Shown: positions 33,132-46,411, numbered from the stretch's first letter. The stretch: DNA of 64,000 nt from Streptomyces griseocarneus (GCF_014655595.1 NZ_BNBL01000005.1:434001-498000); one strand, 5' to 3'. The notes: generated by a model not told the origin, from the letters alone. Numbers and translations are program-made.

Positions 33132-34781
33132 CTATTCCGTGCGGCTTGCGCTGTGTGTCTCCGCGGGGCCCGGTGCCGGGCCGGTGTGGGTGTCCGCGGT
33201 ACGGACTCGTGGTGCGCGGAGCGTGACGAGGACGGCGAGTGCTCCGAGGAACGTGACCCCCGCGGCTGTCAGTGAGGTCACGCGCATCGCCGAGATGAAG
33301 GCGTCCACCGCGTGCCCGGCGAGGCCGGATCCGGTGGGGCCGAGGCGGTCGGCGACGGTGAGGGCTCCGGCGACGGACTCCTGGGCGTGCGGGCGCAGGG
33401 CAGGAGGCAGGGGGCCGAGATGGTGGTCGATCTGGTCGTGGTACCGGGACGCGAGCAGTGAGCCGAGGACCGCGACTCCCAGTGCTCCTCCCACCTGGCG
33501 GAGGGAGTTGAGTACGGCGGCGCCCGTTCCGGCGCGGTGCCGGGGGAGTGTGGCCATGGCGGAGGAGGTGGCGGCGGGCATGACGTAGCCCATGGCTCCT
33601 CCCATGAGGAAGAAGAGGGCTTCGCACACCCAGAGGGGGGAGTTCTGGTCCAGGACGCTCACGCCGAGGAATGTCAGCGCGGTCAGGGTCATCCCCCCTG
33701 TGCAGACGGCTCGGGCGCCCAGGCGGCGGGCCAGGATCGTGCTGTGCGGGGAGAGGGCGATCTGGCCGATGGCCAGGGGGAGGAGGCAGCAGCCTGCCTG
33801 CAGGGCGTTGTAACCGCGCACGCTCTGGAGATAGAAGATCATGTAGAAGGAGGAGCCCAGGAGGCCGAAGAAGACCACGGCGATGGCGGCGACGGCGGCG
33901 GAGAAGCGGGCGTCACGGAAGCACCGCAGGTCCAGCGCCGGGTGCGCACTGCGGTGTTCCCAGGCGACGAAGCAGGCCAGCAGGGCGAGGCCGGCCAGCA
34001 TGTTCGCCCATACGGGGACCACGGCCCAGTCGCCGGTCTCGCCACCCTTGATGATGCCGAGGACGAGCAGTCCGAGGCCGGCGACGCACAGCAGGATGCC
34101 GACGGGGTCGAAGGGCCGGCGGATCGGGTCGGCGGATTCGGGGACGAACAGCGCGATGGCGACGGTTCCCACGAGGACGATGGGGATGTTGATCAGGAAG
34201 AGTGAGCCCCACCAGTAGTGCTCCAGCAGCAGGCCGCCGGTGACGGGGCCGATGGCCACGGCGAGTCCGGCCGAGGCGGCCCACAGACCGATCGCCTTCG
34301 CCCGTTCCCGGGGCGGGAAGACGTTGGTGATGATGGCGAGGGTGGCGGGGACGACGAGGGCCGCACCGATGCCCATGCCGGCGCGGGCCGCGATGAGTTG
34401 GGCCGCGCTGTGGGAGTAGGCGGAGGCGGCGGAGAAGGCGCCGAAGACCAGAAGCCCGGCCAGCAGTGTGCGTTTGCGGCCCATGCGGTCGGCCGCGAGC
34501 CCGGCGGTGATCAGCAGGGTGGCGAAGACCAGGGTGTAGGAGTCGACGGTCCATTGCAGTTGGCTGTTGGAGGCCTCGAGTCCGTCGGGGGTGGGCAGGG
34601 CCAGGGTGCGCAGGGCGACGCTGACGATGGATGTGTCGAGGACGACGAGCACGAGGCTGACGACCAAGGCGGCCAGGACCCGCCAGCGCCGGGGATCGGC
34701 CGCGGCCGCCTCCGGGGCGTCCCCGCCGCGCCGCTCCGTCGCTTGCTCGCGCTCCTGCCGCTCGACTGGCTTTTCCGGCAT
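33132..34781 (-). CDS. MFS drug exporter, DHA2 (14-TM, EmrB/QacA) family
   Basis: 549 residues from ATG 34781. Motif A is GLAADRMGRKRTLLAG after the second helix; motif C is in GPVTGGLLLEHYWWGSLF. Fourteen hydrophobic segments can be counted, starting ALVVSLVLVVLDTSIVSVAL and ending AAGVTFLGALAVLVTLRA. These features define DHA2 proton-antiport exporters such as QacA, ActII-2 and similar antibiotic pumps in the cytoplasmic membrane. Position at the left end of the biosynthetic operon, divergent from it with a palindromic operator between, makes product export and self-resistance the likely role. Confidence 0.9.
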   Translation of the reverse strand: MPEKPVERQEREQATERRGGDAPEAAAADPRRWRVLAALVVSLVLVVLDTSIVSVALRTLALPTPDGLEASNSQLQWTVDSYTLVFATLLITAGLAADRMGRKRTLLAGLLVFGAFSAASAYSHSAAQLIAARAGMGIGAALVVPATLAIITNVFPPRERAKAIGLWAASAGLAVAIGPVTGGLLLEHYWWGSLFLINIPIVLVGTVAIALFVPESADPIRRPFDPVGILLCVAGLGLLVLGIIKGGETGDWAVVPVWANMLAGLALLACFVAWEHRSAHPALDLRCFRDARFSAAVAAIAVVFFGLLGSSFYMIFYLQSVRGYNALQAGCCLLPLAIGQIALSPHSTILARRLGARAVCTGGMTLTALTFLGVSVLDQNSPLWVCEALFFLMGGAMGYVMPAATSSAMATLPRHRAGTGAAVLNSLRQVGGALGVAVLGSLLASRYHDQIDHHLGPLPPALRPHAQESVAGALTVADRLGPTGSGLAGHAVDAFISAMRVTSLTAAGVTFLGALAVLVTLRAPRVRTADTHTGPAPGPAETHSASRTE

Positions 34782-35088
34782 CAGGATCTCGCTCTCGTCG
34801 CGCGGCAAGGTTCTCCGCAAGGCATGGGTGAACGGATTGCGCGAGCGTGCCCGGCTCCATGATGCAGGAAGTGCCGTGCCCCTGGCTGAATGATCGGAAA
34901 AACGGCCCGGAGCGATGCTGGGGAACGGCCCGACAGAAAGTCATACAAGATGACTTCGATGGGAGATCGGGCGATCGCTTGACTCGGATCCCTGCGATTC
35001 GGGACCGTTGTGAGCGCCACTCACCCCGTGGGAACATCGGTGACCTCCCGTCACATCTTCAGCGGCAGAATGTCGGTAGGAGACGGTC
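34782..35088. promoter_or_regulatory. Divergent promoter region of the biosynthetic operon
   Basis: 307 bases between the MFS exporter (minus) and the biosynthetic operon (plus). It is less GC-rich than its surroundings and contains the 19-bp palindrome at 34938-34956 and a TTGACT at 34979-34984 that could be a -35 element for the plus-strand operon; the -10 is not clear. AGGAGA at 35078-35083 is the probable ribosome-binding site for the first gene. Confidence 0.45.
34938..34956. promoter_or_regulatory. 19-bp palindromic operator candidate
   Basis: AAGTCAT-ACAAG-ATGACTT, a perfect 7-bp inverted repeat with 5-nt spacer, located in the divergent exporter/biosynthesis promoter. The AT-rich arms stand out from the surrounding GC-rich DNA and resemble TetR-, MarR- or PadR-type operators. 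No intact regulator of those families is in the window. Confidence 0.6.
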
Positions 35089-35601
35089 CTGAGCTCTCAA
35101 CCACCAGCAGATCCGGCCCGGTTACCCGCTCCTTCCCTGGAGGAGATCCGGGCCTTCATCAATGAGTTGGTGCCGTTCCAGAAACATGTGGGGGCGGATG
35201 TCATCGCGATCGGCGATGACTGCGCCACAGCCGTGCTGCCGGATTCCGCCGATACGCTCAACCATGTGGGCACCCGGCATGCGGGCGCGCTCTTCCTCGT
35301 CGCCGAAGCGGCCGCTGGAGCGGCTCTGGCCGGAGCGCTCGCGGAATGGATCACTGCGACGGTGTTCGTGCTCCGGGAATCGCGGATGACCTACCGCAGG
35401 AAGGCTCGCGGAGAAATCCGGGCCGTGGCGGAATTCCCCGGCCGGGAACTCCGGTCAACGGTTCGGAGCCTTGCCGCGGGAGAGCGGTTCGAGGCCACCG
35501 TGACGTCCTCCTTGCAGGACGGCGAAGGTGAGTGCGTCGCCGAGGCCGAATTCACCTACCACTGCCGGGTTCGGCTCACCGAGCCTTCCGGTCAGGCGTG
35601 A
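35089..35601 (+). CDS. Hotdog-fold acyl thioesterase (PaaI/DUF4442-like)
   Basis: 170 residues if started at CTG 35089. The family block is LNHVGTRHAGALFLVAEAAA (the HxxHxGALFxxxE type of DUF4442/PaaI enzymes), preceded by the essential first helix SLEEIRAFINELVPFQKHVG. The only ATG/GTG/TTG starts in frame after the upstream TAG are at 35164-35167 and would delete that helix. AGGAGA sits 5 bases before CTG 35089, so an unusual CTG start is proposed. The protein would hydrolyse acyl-CoA or acyl-carrier thioesters. As first gene of the long operon it may release or edit intermediates. Confidence 0.75.
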   Translation: MSSQPPADPARLPAPSLEEIRAFINELVPFQKHVGADVIAIGDDCATAVLPDSADTLNHVGTRHAGALFLVAEAAAGAALAGALAEWITATVFVLRESRMTYRRKARGEIRAVAEFPGRELRSTVRSLAAGERFEATVTSSLQDGEGECVAEAEFTYHCRVRLTEPSGQA

Positions 35602-35640
35602 CGACGTTCCCTGACGTTGCCCGAGAGGAAACACAGCCCC

Positions 35641-37002
35641 GTGAACTCCCTGGAGCGCCACGACCTTCCGCTCTCGAAGATCCCGAAGCGTTGGTACAAC
35701 GTACTCCCTGATCTCCCCCGCGCCCCGGACGACTATCTCGATCCGGCGAACAGAAAGCCGGTGGGCGAGGAATTCATGGAACGGCTGCTGCCCAAGGCCC
35801 TGATCGCCCAGGAGACGTCCCTCGAGCGGTGGGTCACCATCCCCGAAGAGGTACGCTCGGCATACGGACTGTGGCGCCCGACCCCTCTGTTCAGGGCGCA
35901 CGCCCTCGAGCGCCACCTGGACACCCCGGCGGAGATCTACTTCAAGTACGAGGGTGCCAGCCCGTCCGGCTCGCACAAGCTCAACTCCGCACTGGCGCAG
36001 GCCTACTACGCCCGGCTGGAGGGAATCGACCGGCTCGTCACCGACACCGGGGCCGGGCAATGGGGCGCGGCGCTGTCCCTGGCGTGCGCCCGGTTCGGAA
36101 TGAAGGCCCTGGTCTACATGGTCCGGGCAAGTTTCGAGAGCAAGCCCTACCGACGCCACTTCATGGAGACCTTCGGGCAGCAGGTGCTGCCCAGCCCGGG
36201 TCCGCACACCGCCTACGGCCGGGAACTCCTGGAGAAGAGCCCCGACCACCCGGGCTCCGAGGCCACCGCGGTGAGCGAGGCCCTGGAGACCGTACGGCAG
36301 AACCCGGGCGACCGGTTCTCGATGGGTGCCTTCGCCAACCATGTTCTCCTCCACCAGACCGTCGTCGGGGTGGAGACCCGCGAGCAGTTGGAGCAGATCG
36401 GCAAGCAGCCCGACTTCCTGGTCGCCTCCGTGGGCTGCGGCAGCAACATGGGAGGGTTCGCCTTCCCGTTCGTGGGCGACAAGCTGGCCGGGGCCGACCT
36501 CGAGATCCTCGCCGCCGAGCCGGCCGCCTGTCCGACGCTGACCGCCGGCGAGTACCGGTACGACTTCGCCGACGCCAGCGGTCTCGGCCCGCTGGCCCGT
36601 ACGTACACCCTCGGTCACGACTTCGTCCCCCCGCCGATCCATTCCGGCGGCCTGCGCTACCACGGCGCCGCCCCGCTCGTCGGCCTCGCCCGGGCCGAGG
36701 GAATCCTCGGCTCGCGGGCGTACGCGCAGAAGGAGGTCTTCGCGGTCGGCTCGCTCTTCGCCCGGCTGCACGGCCTGCTGCCCGCCCCCGAGACCGCGCA
36801 CGCGATCCGGGCCACCGTGGAGATCGCCGAGGAGTGCCGTCGCACCCGGCGCCGCGCTGTGATCGTCTTCTGCTACAGCGGTCACGGTCTGCTCGACCTC
36901 GGCGCCTACGGGGCATTCACGGCCGGGGAGATGACGGACGCCGAACCGTACGAGTCCGTCGCCGCGGGCGATCCCGTGTTCGCCGACCGGGGCGGGCGGT
37001 GA
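35641..37002 (+). CDS. TrpB2-like PLP-dependent enzyme
   Basis: 453 residues from GTG (GAGAGG 10 bases upstream). The N-terminal extension SKIPKRWYNVLPDLPRAPDD is diagnostic of the TrpB2 type of tryptophan synthase beta chain. The PLP lysine is Lys113 in SGSHKLNSALAQ. The loop TDTGAGQWGAALSLA corresponds to ETGAGQxG with the catalytic Glu replaced by Asp. VGCGSNMGGF is the phosphate-binding glycine motif. The alpha-subunit gene is absent. It probably performs a beta-replacement or beta-elimination on a serine-like amino acid for the pathway. The stop overlaps the start of the aldehyde dehydrogenase (GTGA). Confidence 0.88.
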   Translation: MNSLERHDLPLSKIPKRWYNVLPDLPRAPDDYLDPANRKPVGEEFMERLLPKALIAQETSLERWVTIPEEVRSAYGLWRPTPLFRAHALERHLDTPAEIYFKYEGASPSGSHKLNSALAQAYYARLEGIDRLVTDTGAGQWGAALSLACARFGMKALVYMVRASFESKPYRRHFMETFGQQVLPSPGPHTAYGRELLEKSPDHPGSEATAVSEALETVRQNPGDRFSMGAFANHVLLHQTVVGVETREQLEQIGKQPDFLVASVGCGSNMGGFAFPFVGDKLAGADLEILAAEPAACPTLTAGEYRYDFADASGLGPLARTYTLGHDFVPPPIHSGGLRYHGAAPLVGLARAEGILGSRAYAQKEVFAVGSLFARLHGLLPAPETAHAIRATVEIAEECRRTRRRAVIVFCYSGHGLLDLGAYGAFTAGEMTDAEPYESVAAGDPVFADRGGR

Positions 37003-38588
37003 CGATCGTGTACTCCTACGCGCAGTACATCGGCGGCCAGGACCGGCCCGGCAGGCGCTGGACCTACTGCCTCGACGCCGGGGCCTTCCTGCTCGACCCG
37101 CGGGGCACCTTCACCCGCAAGCGCCGCCTGGAGAGGGCGGGCGGCGAGGCCCAGGAGGGCGTTACCGAAGGGATCGTGGGACGGGTCGGGCTCAGCAGCA
37201 GCGACGACGTGGCGGACGCGCTCCTCGCGGCGCACACCGCTCGCGCGCAGTGGTCCGCTTTTGATCTGGACACCCGGATGGAGCTCGGACCGCGGCTGCA
37301 CGCCGCCCTCACGGCGCGTTACGACGAGCTGCTGTCGATCCTCGTCTCCGAGGGCCATCCGCGCCGGCTGGCCGAGTGGGAGATCGCCGGGATGCTCATG
37401 GGCAGCAGCGAGGAGACCGTCTCCTTCTACCGCAGCCAGCTGGAACAGCACTTCGACGCGCCCGGCCGGACCCTGTCCCTGCTCCGCAAACCCGACGGCG
37501 TCGTCTGCCTCAACCCGCCCCAGAACGCCGCCGCCTCCAACTCCTTCCTCGGCACGGCCGCCCTCGGCGCGGGCAACACCCTGGTGGTCAAGGCTCCGCG
37601 CACCGCACCCCTGGGGGTCGCCTTCGTCTACCGCGAGCTGGTCGTCCCGATCCTCGAAGAACTCGGGGCGCCGCCGGGCACCGTGAACGTGGTCTCCGGC
37701 GCCACCCGCCCCATGCTGCGCCAGTGGCTCGCCAGCCCGCACGTCGACGACATCATGTTCTTCGGCGACAGCGACGTCGGGCTGGAATTCGGCACCGAGT
37801 GCGTGACGCACGGGAAGAAGCCCGTCCTCGAACTCTCCGGCAACGACACCTTGGTGGTGTGGAACGACGCCGACCTCGACGGCGCGGTGGAGGCGCTCCT
37901 CGAGTGCTTCTACGGTTCCGGGCAGATCTGCATGGTGCCCAAGACCGCCGTCGCCCACCCGGACGTCGCCGGCCCGCTCCTGGAGCGCCTCACCGCCCGT
38001 TGCCGCGAGCTGCGCCCCGGCCTTCCCGACGCTCCGGACGTGCTGCTCAGCCCCGTACTGAAGATGGACCGCTTCCACGAGGTCCTCGCCGACGCCCGGC
38101 AGCACGGCGGACGTGTCCTGTGCGGCGGCCGGCGGGTCGGCCTCTCCGGGGAGCCGTCGCTCACCGGGGCCTTCCTGGAACCCACCGTGGTCCGCATCGA
38201 CGGCCTGCGCGACGCGCGCCGGGTCCGGGCCGTGCGCGAGGAGACGTTCTTCCCGCTGCTGGCGGTCGTCGTCCCCGACGAGCAGGACGGGAACGGTGAA
38301 CTGCTCGACGAGGTCATCGCGTTCGTCAACGACAACGAGTACGGACTGCGCAACTCCCTGTGGTCCGCCGACGAGAAGGTCGTCGACGCCTTCGTGCGCC
38401 GGGTGACCAACGCCGGGCTGCTGAAGGTCAACGAATCCCACATCGGCTTCGTCCCCTACCTCGGTACGCACGGCGGCACCGGCCGTACCGGTGGTGTCCA
38501 CGGCGAGCTGAACTACCCGAACCTGCGCACCTCCCACCTGCAAGGGGTCTCGGTCGCCAGGACCGGACTCCGGCGCCCGCCGGACTGA
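36999..38588 (+). CDS. Aldehyde dehydrogenase family protein
   Basis: 529 residues from GTG. The catalytic Glu lies in PVLELSGNDTLVV (about residue 278; the usual ELGG reads ELSG) and the nucleophile Cys in FYGSGQICMVPKTAV (about 311). The cofactor region GNTLVVKAPRTAP is clear, and the C-terminal EETFFPLLAVV block is complete. A ~60-residue N-terminal extension (YSYAQYIGGQDRPGRRW and so on) is longer than in most ALDHs. It would oxidise an aldehyde to an acid with NAD(P), or act as an acylating dehydrogenase. Coupled to the TrpB2-like gene. Confidence 0.88.
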   Translation: MTIVYSYAQYIGGQDRPGRRWTYCLDAGAFLLDPRGTFTRKRRLERAGGEAQEGVTEGIVGRVGLSSSDDVADALLAAHTARAQWSAFDLDTRMELGPRLHAALTARYDELLSILVSEGHPRRLAEWEIAGMLMGSSEETVSFYRSQLEQHFDAPGRTLSLLRKPDGVVCLNPPQNAAASNSFLGTAALGAGNTLVVKAPRTAPLGVAFVYRELVVPILEELGAPPGTVNVVSGATRPMLRQWLASPHVDDIMFFGDSDVGLEFGTECVTHGKKPVLELSGNDTLVVWNDADLDGAVEALLECFYGSGQICMVPKTAVAHPDVAGPLLERLTARCRELRPGLPDAPDVLLSPVLKMDRFHEVLADARQHGGRVLCGGRRVGLSGEPSLTGAFLEPTVVRIDGLRDARRVRAVREETFFPLLAVVVPDEQDGNGELLDEVIAFVNDNEYGLRNSLWSADEKVVDAFVRRVTNAGLLKVNESHIGFVPYLGTHGGTGRTGGVHGELNYPNLRTSHLQGVSVARTGLRRPPD

Positions 38589-38639
38589 CCCCGGCGGGCA
38601 CCCCGGCGACGTAGTGGCAGCACGGCAACCGAAGGAACC

Positions 38640-39611
38640 GTGACGAGGACCATGCGCACCTCCCATGACCGGACCCATCCCGCAGCATTCGCGGCGGGCG
38701 GCCGGCTGCGCCGGCGACTCGGCGCGGCGGTCTTTGGGACCTCGGCCCCCAGCCGGCCGGTCCGCCGCCTCGCCGAGCGCGTGGGCGGCCGCCGGGTGCT
38801 GGTCACCGGCGCCTCCGGCACCATCGGACGCCAGCTCGCGATCCTGCTGGGACGGGCCGGCGCCGAGCTGATCCTGCTCGGCCGTGACGAGAAGGCCCTG
38901 CACGAGACCGCGCGCCACGCCACCGCCGGCAGCGGCGGCAGCGTACGGACCTTCGCCGTGGACCTGACCGCCGCCGACGAACTCGCCGCCGTGGTCGGCA
39001 AGGTGACCAGCGTCCACGGCGGCGTGGACGTACTGATCAACAACGCAGGGCGTTCCATCCGCCGGGGAACCCTGCACGCCGTCGAGCGGCCGCACGACTA
39101 CCGCAGGACGATGGCGGTCAACTACTTCGGCGCGGTGGACCTCACGCTGGCCCTGCTCCCGGGGATGCGCGAACGCGGCCACGGGCACATCGTCAACGTC
39201 TCCACCATCGGACTCCAGCTGGCCATGTCCCGATTCACCGCCTACAACCCCTCGAAGGCCGCTCTCGAAGCCTTCGCACAGTCACTCGCCCCCGAGCTCA
39301 GACGCGAGGGCATCACGGTCAGCACCGTCCACCTCCCCCTCGTCCGCACCCGGATGAGCCGTCCCACGACGGCCTTCGCCCGGCTGCCCGCCATCGACGC
39401 CCATGAAGCAGCCCACATGATCGCCACCGCACTGGTCACCGGCAGGCCACGGGTCTCCACTCGGCTGGGCACGCTCGGCGAACTGCTCGGCGTCATCGCG
39501 CCCCGGGCCCGTCTGGCACTGGGAGCACTGGAGTACCGCTGGCTGCCCGAGTCCCCCAGCGCCTTCACCACACCACCCGCCGCACCACCGAAGACCGGAC
39601 ACGACAGGTGA
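38640..39611 (+). CDS. Short-chain dehydrogenase/reductase, acyl-CoA-reductase-like
   Basis: 323 residues from GTG after GAAGGA. VLVTGASGTIGRQLAILLGR is the TGxxxGxG cofactor motif, INNAGRS the NNAG motif, VSTIGLQ the catalytic Ser region, and YNPSKAALEAF the Tyr-x3-Lys. The N-terminal extension of ~50 residues and the C-terminal tail (RARLALGALEYRWLPESPSA) resemble the SDR domain of mycobacterial long-chain acyl-CoA reductases. It probably reduces an acyl-CoA/aldehyde or a keto intermediate with NADPH, acting near the membrane or in the cytoplasm. Five bases separate it from the ligase gene. Confidence 0.85.
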   Translation: MTRTMRTSHDRTHPAAFAAGGRLRRRLGAAVFGTSAPSRPVRRLAERVGGRRVLVTGASGTIGRQLAILLGRAGAELILLGRDEKALHETARHATAGSGGSVRTFAVDLTAADELAAVVGKVTSVHGGVDVLINNAGRSIRRGTLHAVERPHDYRRTMAVNYFGAVDLTLALLPGMRERGHGHIVNVSTIGLQLAMSRFTAYNPSKAALEAFAQSLAPELRREGITVSTVHLPLVRTRMSRPTTAFARLPAIDAHEAAHMIATALVTGRPRVSTRLGTLGELLGVIAPRARLALGALEYRWLPESPSAFTTPPAAPPKTGHDR

Positions 39612-39615
39612 CGCG

Positions 39616-41346
39616 ATGACGCAAGCCGCCCCGGCCGGCGCTCTCGACGGCCACATCCGCCGTGCGCTGGAACTGCCCGCCCTCACCGACGCCTTCGACC
39701 TGACGGCCCGGGCCTTCGCCGATCGCCCCGCACTGCGCGGGCCCGGCCGCGAGACCCACACCTGGGCCGAGTACCGGGCTGCCGCCCGGCGCTGCGCCGC
39801 GGGCCTGGCCCGGCTCGGGCTGCGGCCCGGCGACACCGTCGCACTCCTGCTGGGCAACCGGCCCGAGTTCCACATCGTGGACGCGGCCGCCATGACGCTC
39901 GGCGTGACGACCTGCTCGCTCTACCCGACCGCCGCCGACGAGGAGCTCCGCCACGTCGTGGCCGACTCCCGGGCGAGCGTCCTGGTCTTCGACGAGCCGG
40001 GGCGGGAACGGGCCGGGACGCTCCTGCGCGACTGCCCGGGGCTTCGGGAGTCGGCCGTCGTCACCGAGGCGCACGGACTCGCCGGACTGCTGGAGGCGGG
40101 AGAGGCGGACCCCTACGCCCACCGGGCCCGCCCCGGCGACGTCCTCACCGTCGTCTACACCTCGGGCACCACCGGACCGCCCAAGGGCGTCGAGCTCACC
40201 CATGCCGCGGTACGGGCCACCGGCCGGGCCTTCCTGGCACGGGTGCCGCTGCCGGCCGGGTGCAGGCTGGTGTCCTACCTGCCCATGGCGCACATCGCCG
40301 AGCGCTGCTGCTCGCACTACCTGCCCATGGCCCTGGGCGCCGATGTCACCTGCTGCCCGGAGGTGGACCGGCTCTTCTCCGTACTGCCGGACGTCCGGCC
40401 GCAGTGGCTCTTCTCCGTCCCGCGCGTCTGGGAGAAGCTGCGCTCCCGGCTGCTCGCCGAGATCGGCCGGGCACCGGACGGCTTCCGCCACGGTGCCCTG
40501 CGCGCCCTCGACCTGGGGGAGCGGCTGGCCGCCGGGGGAGAGGACACCGCCGCACGGGCCGAATACGAGCGGCTGGAGCCCACTCACCTGGCACCCGTGC
40601 GCGCCGTGCTCGGGCTGGACCACGCGCGGTTCGTGCACGTGGGCGCGGCCCCAGTACGCGGTGGGACCATGGCCTTCCTACGCGCCCTCGGACTGCCGGC
40701 CGGCGAGATCTGGGGCATGACCGAACTGTGCGCGGCCGCCTGTGTGACCGTGCCCGGACACCATCGGCCGGGCTGGATCGGACCACCGCTGCCCGGTGTG
40801 GAACTGCGCACGGCACCCGACGGCGAGATCCTCGTCCGCGGCCCCATCACCATGCGCGGATACCGGGGCAGGCCCCGGGAGACCGCCGCCGTCCTCGACA
40901 CGGAGGGCTGGCTGCACACGGGGGACCTCGGCGAGGTGGACGACGACGGTTCCCTGCGGATCACCGGGCGCAAGAAGGAGCTCATCGTCAACGCCTACGG
41001 CAAGAACATGGCCCCTGCCCGCATCGAGGAGCGGATCGCCCAGCACGAATCCTTGATCGACCAGGTGTGCGTGATCGGGGACGGCCGCCCGTACAACGTC
41101 GCGCTGATCACCCTCACCGGGACCATGGCGACCGACCGCGTCCGCGACGCCGTCACCCGCGGCAACCGGCTGCTCTCCCCGCCGGAACGGGTCAGGCGGT
41201 TCGCCGTCGTCGACGGCCCCTGGACGCCCGGTTCGGGCCTGGTCACCCCCACCCTCAAGCTGCGCCGGCAGCACATCCGGAACCACTACCGGGAGGTCAT
41301 CGACTTGCTCTACGCCGACGGCGGCCTGACCCCCCGCGAGGACTGA
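39616..41346 (+). CDS. Long-chain acyl-CoA synthetase (FadD-like AMP ligase)
   Basis: 576 residues. The AMP-binding signature is VVYTSGTTGPPKGVELTH at about residue 178-196. WGMTELCAAACVTVPG is the A5-type motif, and HTGDLGEVDDDGSLRITGRKKE the A7/A8 region with the hinge. This is the FAA1 branch of acyl-CoA ligases that activate fatty acids as adenylates and load CoA or ACP. The catalytic C-terminal Lys lies in TPTLKLRRQ. Cytoplasmic. In this operon it would activate a carboxylic acid made by the aldehyde dehydrogenases or an external fatty acid starter. Confidence 0.9.
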   Translation: MTQAAPAGALDGHIRRALELPALTDAFDLTARAFADRPALRGPGRETHTWAEYRAAARRCAAGLARLGLRPGDTVALLLGNRPEFHIVDAAAMTLGVTTCSLYPTAADEELRHVVADSRASVLVFDEPGRERAGTLLRDCPGLRESAVVTEAHGLAGLLEAGEADPYAHRARPGDVLTVVYTSGTTGPPKGVELTHAAVRATGRAFLARVPLPAGCRLVSYLPMAHIAERCCSHYLPMALGADVTCCPEVDRLFSVLPDVRPQWLFSVPRVWEKLRSRLLAEIGRAPDGFRHGALRALDLGERLAAGGEDTAARAEYERLEPTHLAPVRAVLGLDHARFVHVGAAPVRGGTMAFLRALGLPAGEIWGMTELCAAACVTVPGHHRPGWIGPPLPGVELRTAPDGEILVRGPITMRGYRGRPRETAAVLDTEGWLHTGDLGEVDDDGSLRITGRKKELIVNAYGKNMAPARIEERIAQHESLIDQVCVIGDGRPYNVALITLTGTMATDRVRDAVTRGNRLLSPPERVRRFAVVDGPWTPGSGLVTPTLKLRRQHIRNHYREVIDLLYADGGLTPRED

Positions 41347-41349
41347 CCC

Positions 41350-42908
41350 GTGCGCCCCCAGACGAGCGGACCCCCGCACCAGCCGTCCGCGACCGCAGAC
41401 CGGCTGGCCGTGCTGCTCAAAGGCGACGGCCCGCGGCTCGTCCCGCGCGCGCCCTTCACCCTGGACGTCATCGCCCGCCTCCCGGGCGCCACACCCGACG
41501 ACGTGTCACGCGCGTACGACCAGGCACGCGCGGCCGGCAGGACGTGGGCCGCGCGCGACGTCCGCGACCGCGCCCGCGTCCTCGGCCGGCTGCACGACCT
41601 GCTGCTCGACCGGCAGCGCGAGGCCCTCGACCTCCTCCAGTGGGAGACCGGCAAGGCCCGGACCCACGCCTTCGAAGAAGTGGTCGATGCCGCGGGGGTC
41701 TGCCACTACTACGCGCGCCGCGCCCCCGCCCTGCTGGGCCCGCGCCGCCGGCGCGGCGCGCTGCCCCTGCTGACGAGACTCCGCGAGTTGCGCCACCCCA
41801 AGGGCGTCGTCGCCGTGGTCACCCCATGGAACTACCCGCTCAGCCTGGGGGTGACCGACGTCGTCCCCGCCCTGCTGGCGGGTAACGCCGTGGTCCACAA
41901 GGCCGACACACAGACCGCGTGCACCACCTTGTGGGTGCGCGAGCTGTGCCTCGAGGCGGGCCTGCCCGACGGACTCTGGCAGGTCGTCGTGGGCGAGCCC
42001 GAGGACATCGGACCCACCCTGCTCGACCGGGCCGACCACCTGGCCTTCACCGGCTCCACCGCCGTCGGCCGGCTCCTCGCCCGCCGGGCCGCGGACCGGC
42101 TCATCGGCTGCATGCTCGAACTCGGCGGGAAGAACCCCCTGCTCGTCCTCGCCGACGCCGACGTCGAGCGGGCCGCGGCCGGCGCGGTACGGGCCTGCTT
42201 CACCAGCGCCGGGCAGCTGTGCATGTCCGCCGAGCGCCTCCTGGTCCACTCCTCGCTCTACGACCGCTTCCTGGAGACCTTCCTGGAGCGCGTCGCCGCG
42301 ATGAAGATGTCCAGCGCCTTCGACTTCGGCGCCGACATGGGATCGCTCACCACCGGCCGCCAGCTCGACCGCGTCACCGGGCACATCGACGACGCCCTCG
42401 GCAAGGGCGCCCGGCTGCTGTACGGAGGCCGCGCGCGCCCGGACATCGGGCCGCTGTTCCACGAACCGACCGTCCTCACCGGCGTCACCCCCGGCATGGA
42501 CGTCCACACGGACGAGACATTCGGCCCTGTGGTGTCCGTCCGGCCGTTCCGCGACGACGACGAGGCGATCGCCCTCGCCAACGAGGGCCCGTACGGCCTC
42601 ACCGCCAGCGTATGGAGCCGCAGCCCGGCGCACGCCGAGGCACTTGCCTCACGGCTGACGGCCGGGGCGGTCAGCATCAACGAAGGCTTCCGCACGGCCC
42701 ACGTCTCCTACGGCGCGCCCCTGGGCGGCCGGAAGGATTCCGGAATCGGATACCGGCACGGTGCCCAGGGACTGTTGCAGTACACCGACCTCCAAGTGCT
42801 GGCCCAGGCACGGGCCGACGTCTTCGACCCCCGCCCGGGGACGGACGCGGAGCGCCACGCCCGGCGGCTGACGGCCCTGCGCAGGGCGATGACGAGGCTG
42901 GGTCTGGG

Positions 42909-42912
<4 letters not shown>
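41350..42912 (+). CDS. Aldehyde dehydrogenase (succinate-semialdehyde type)
   Basis: 520 residues from GTG. VVTPWNYPLSLGVTDVVPALL is the ALDH cofactor-loop motif, CMLELGGKNPLLVLADADVE carries the catalytic Glu (about 257), and FTSAGQLCMSAERLLVHSS the nucleophile Cys (about 291). It closely follows the succinate-semialdehyde dehydrogenase subgroup (GabD2-like). It oxidises aldehydes to acids with NAD(P)+. Having two different ALDHs in one operon is unusual and suggests two distinct aldehyde steps. Its TGA overlaps the NRPS ATG. Confidence 0.9.
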
Positions 42913-46331
<3,419 letters not shown>

Positions 46332-46411
46332 CCACCGCCCGACGAGTCACCGGCCACCGTCCGACGAGCCGCGGGCGACCCCGACGAGCCGCGAGAGAAG
46401 GAGCGTTCGCC

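Noticed and set aside
36906..39188. A 760-codon minus-strand open frame opposite the aldehyde dehydrogenase and SDR genes
   Set aside because: Shadow of genes with complete catalytic motifs; no start signal or domain.
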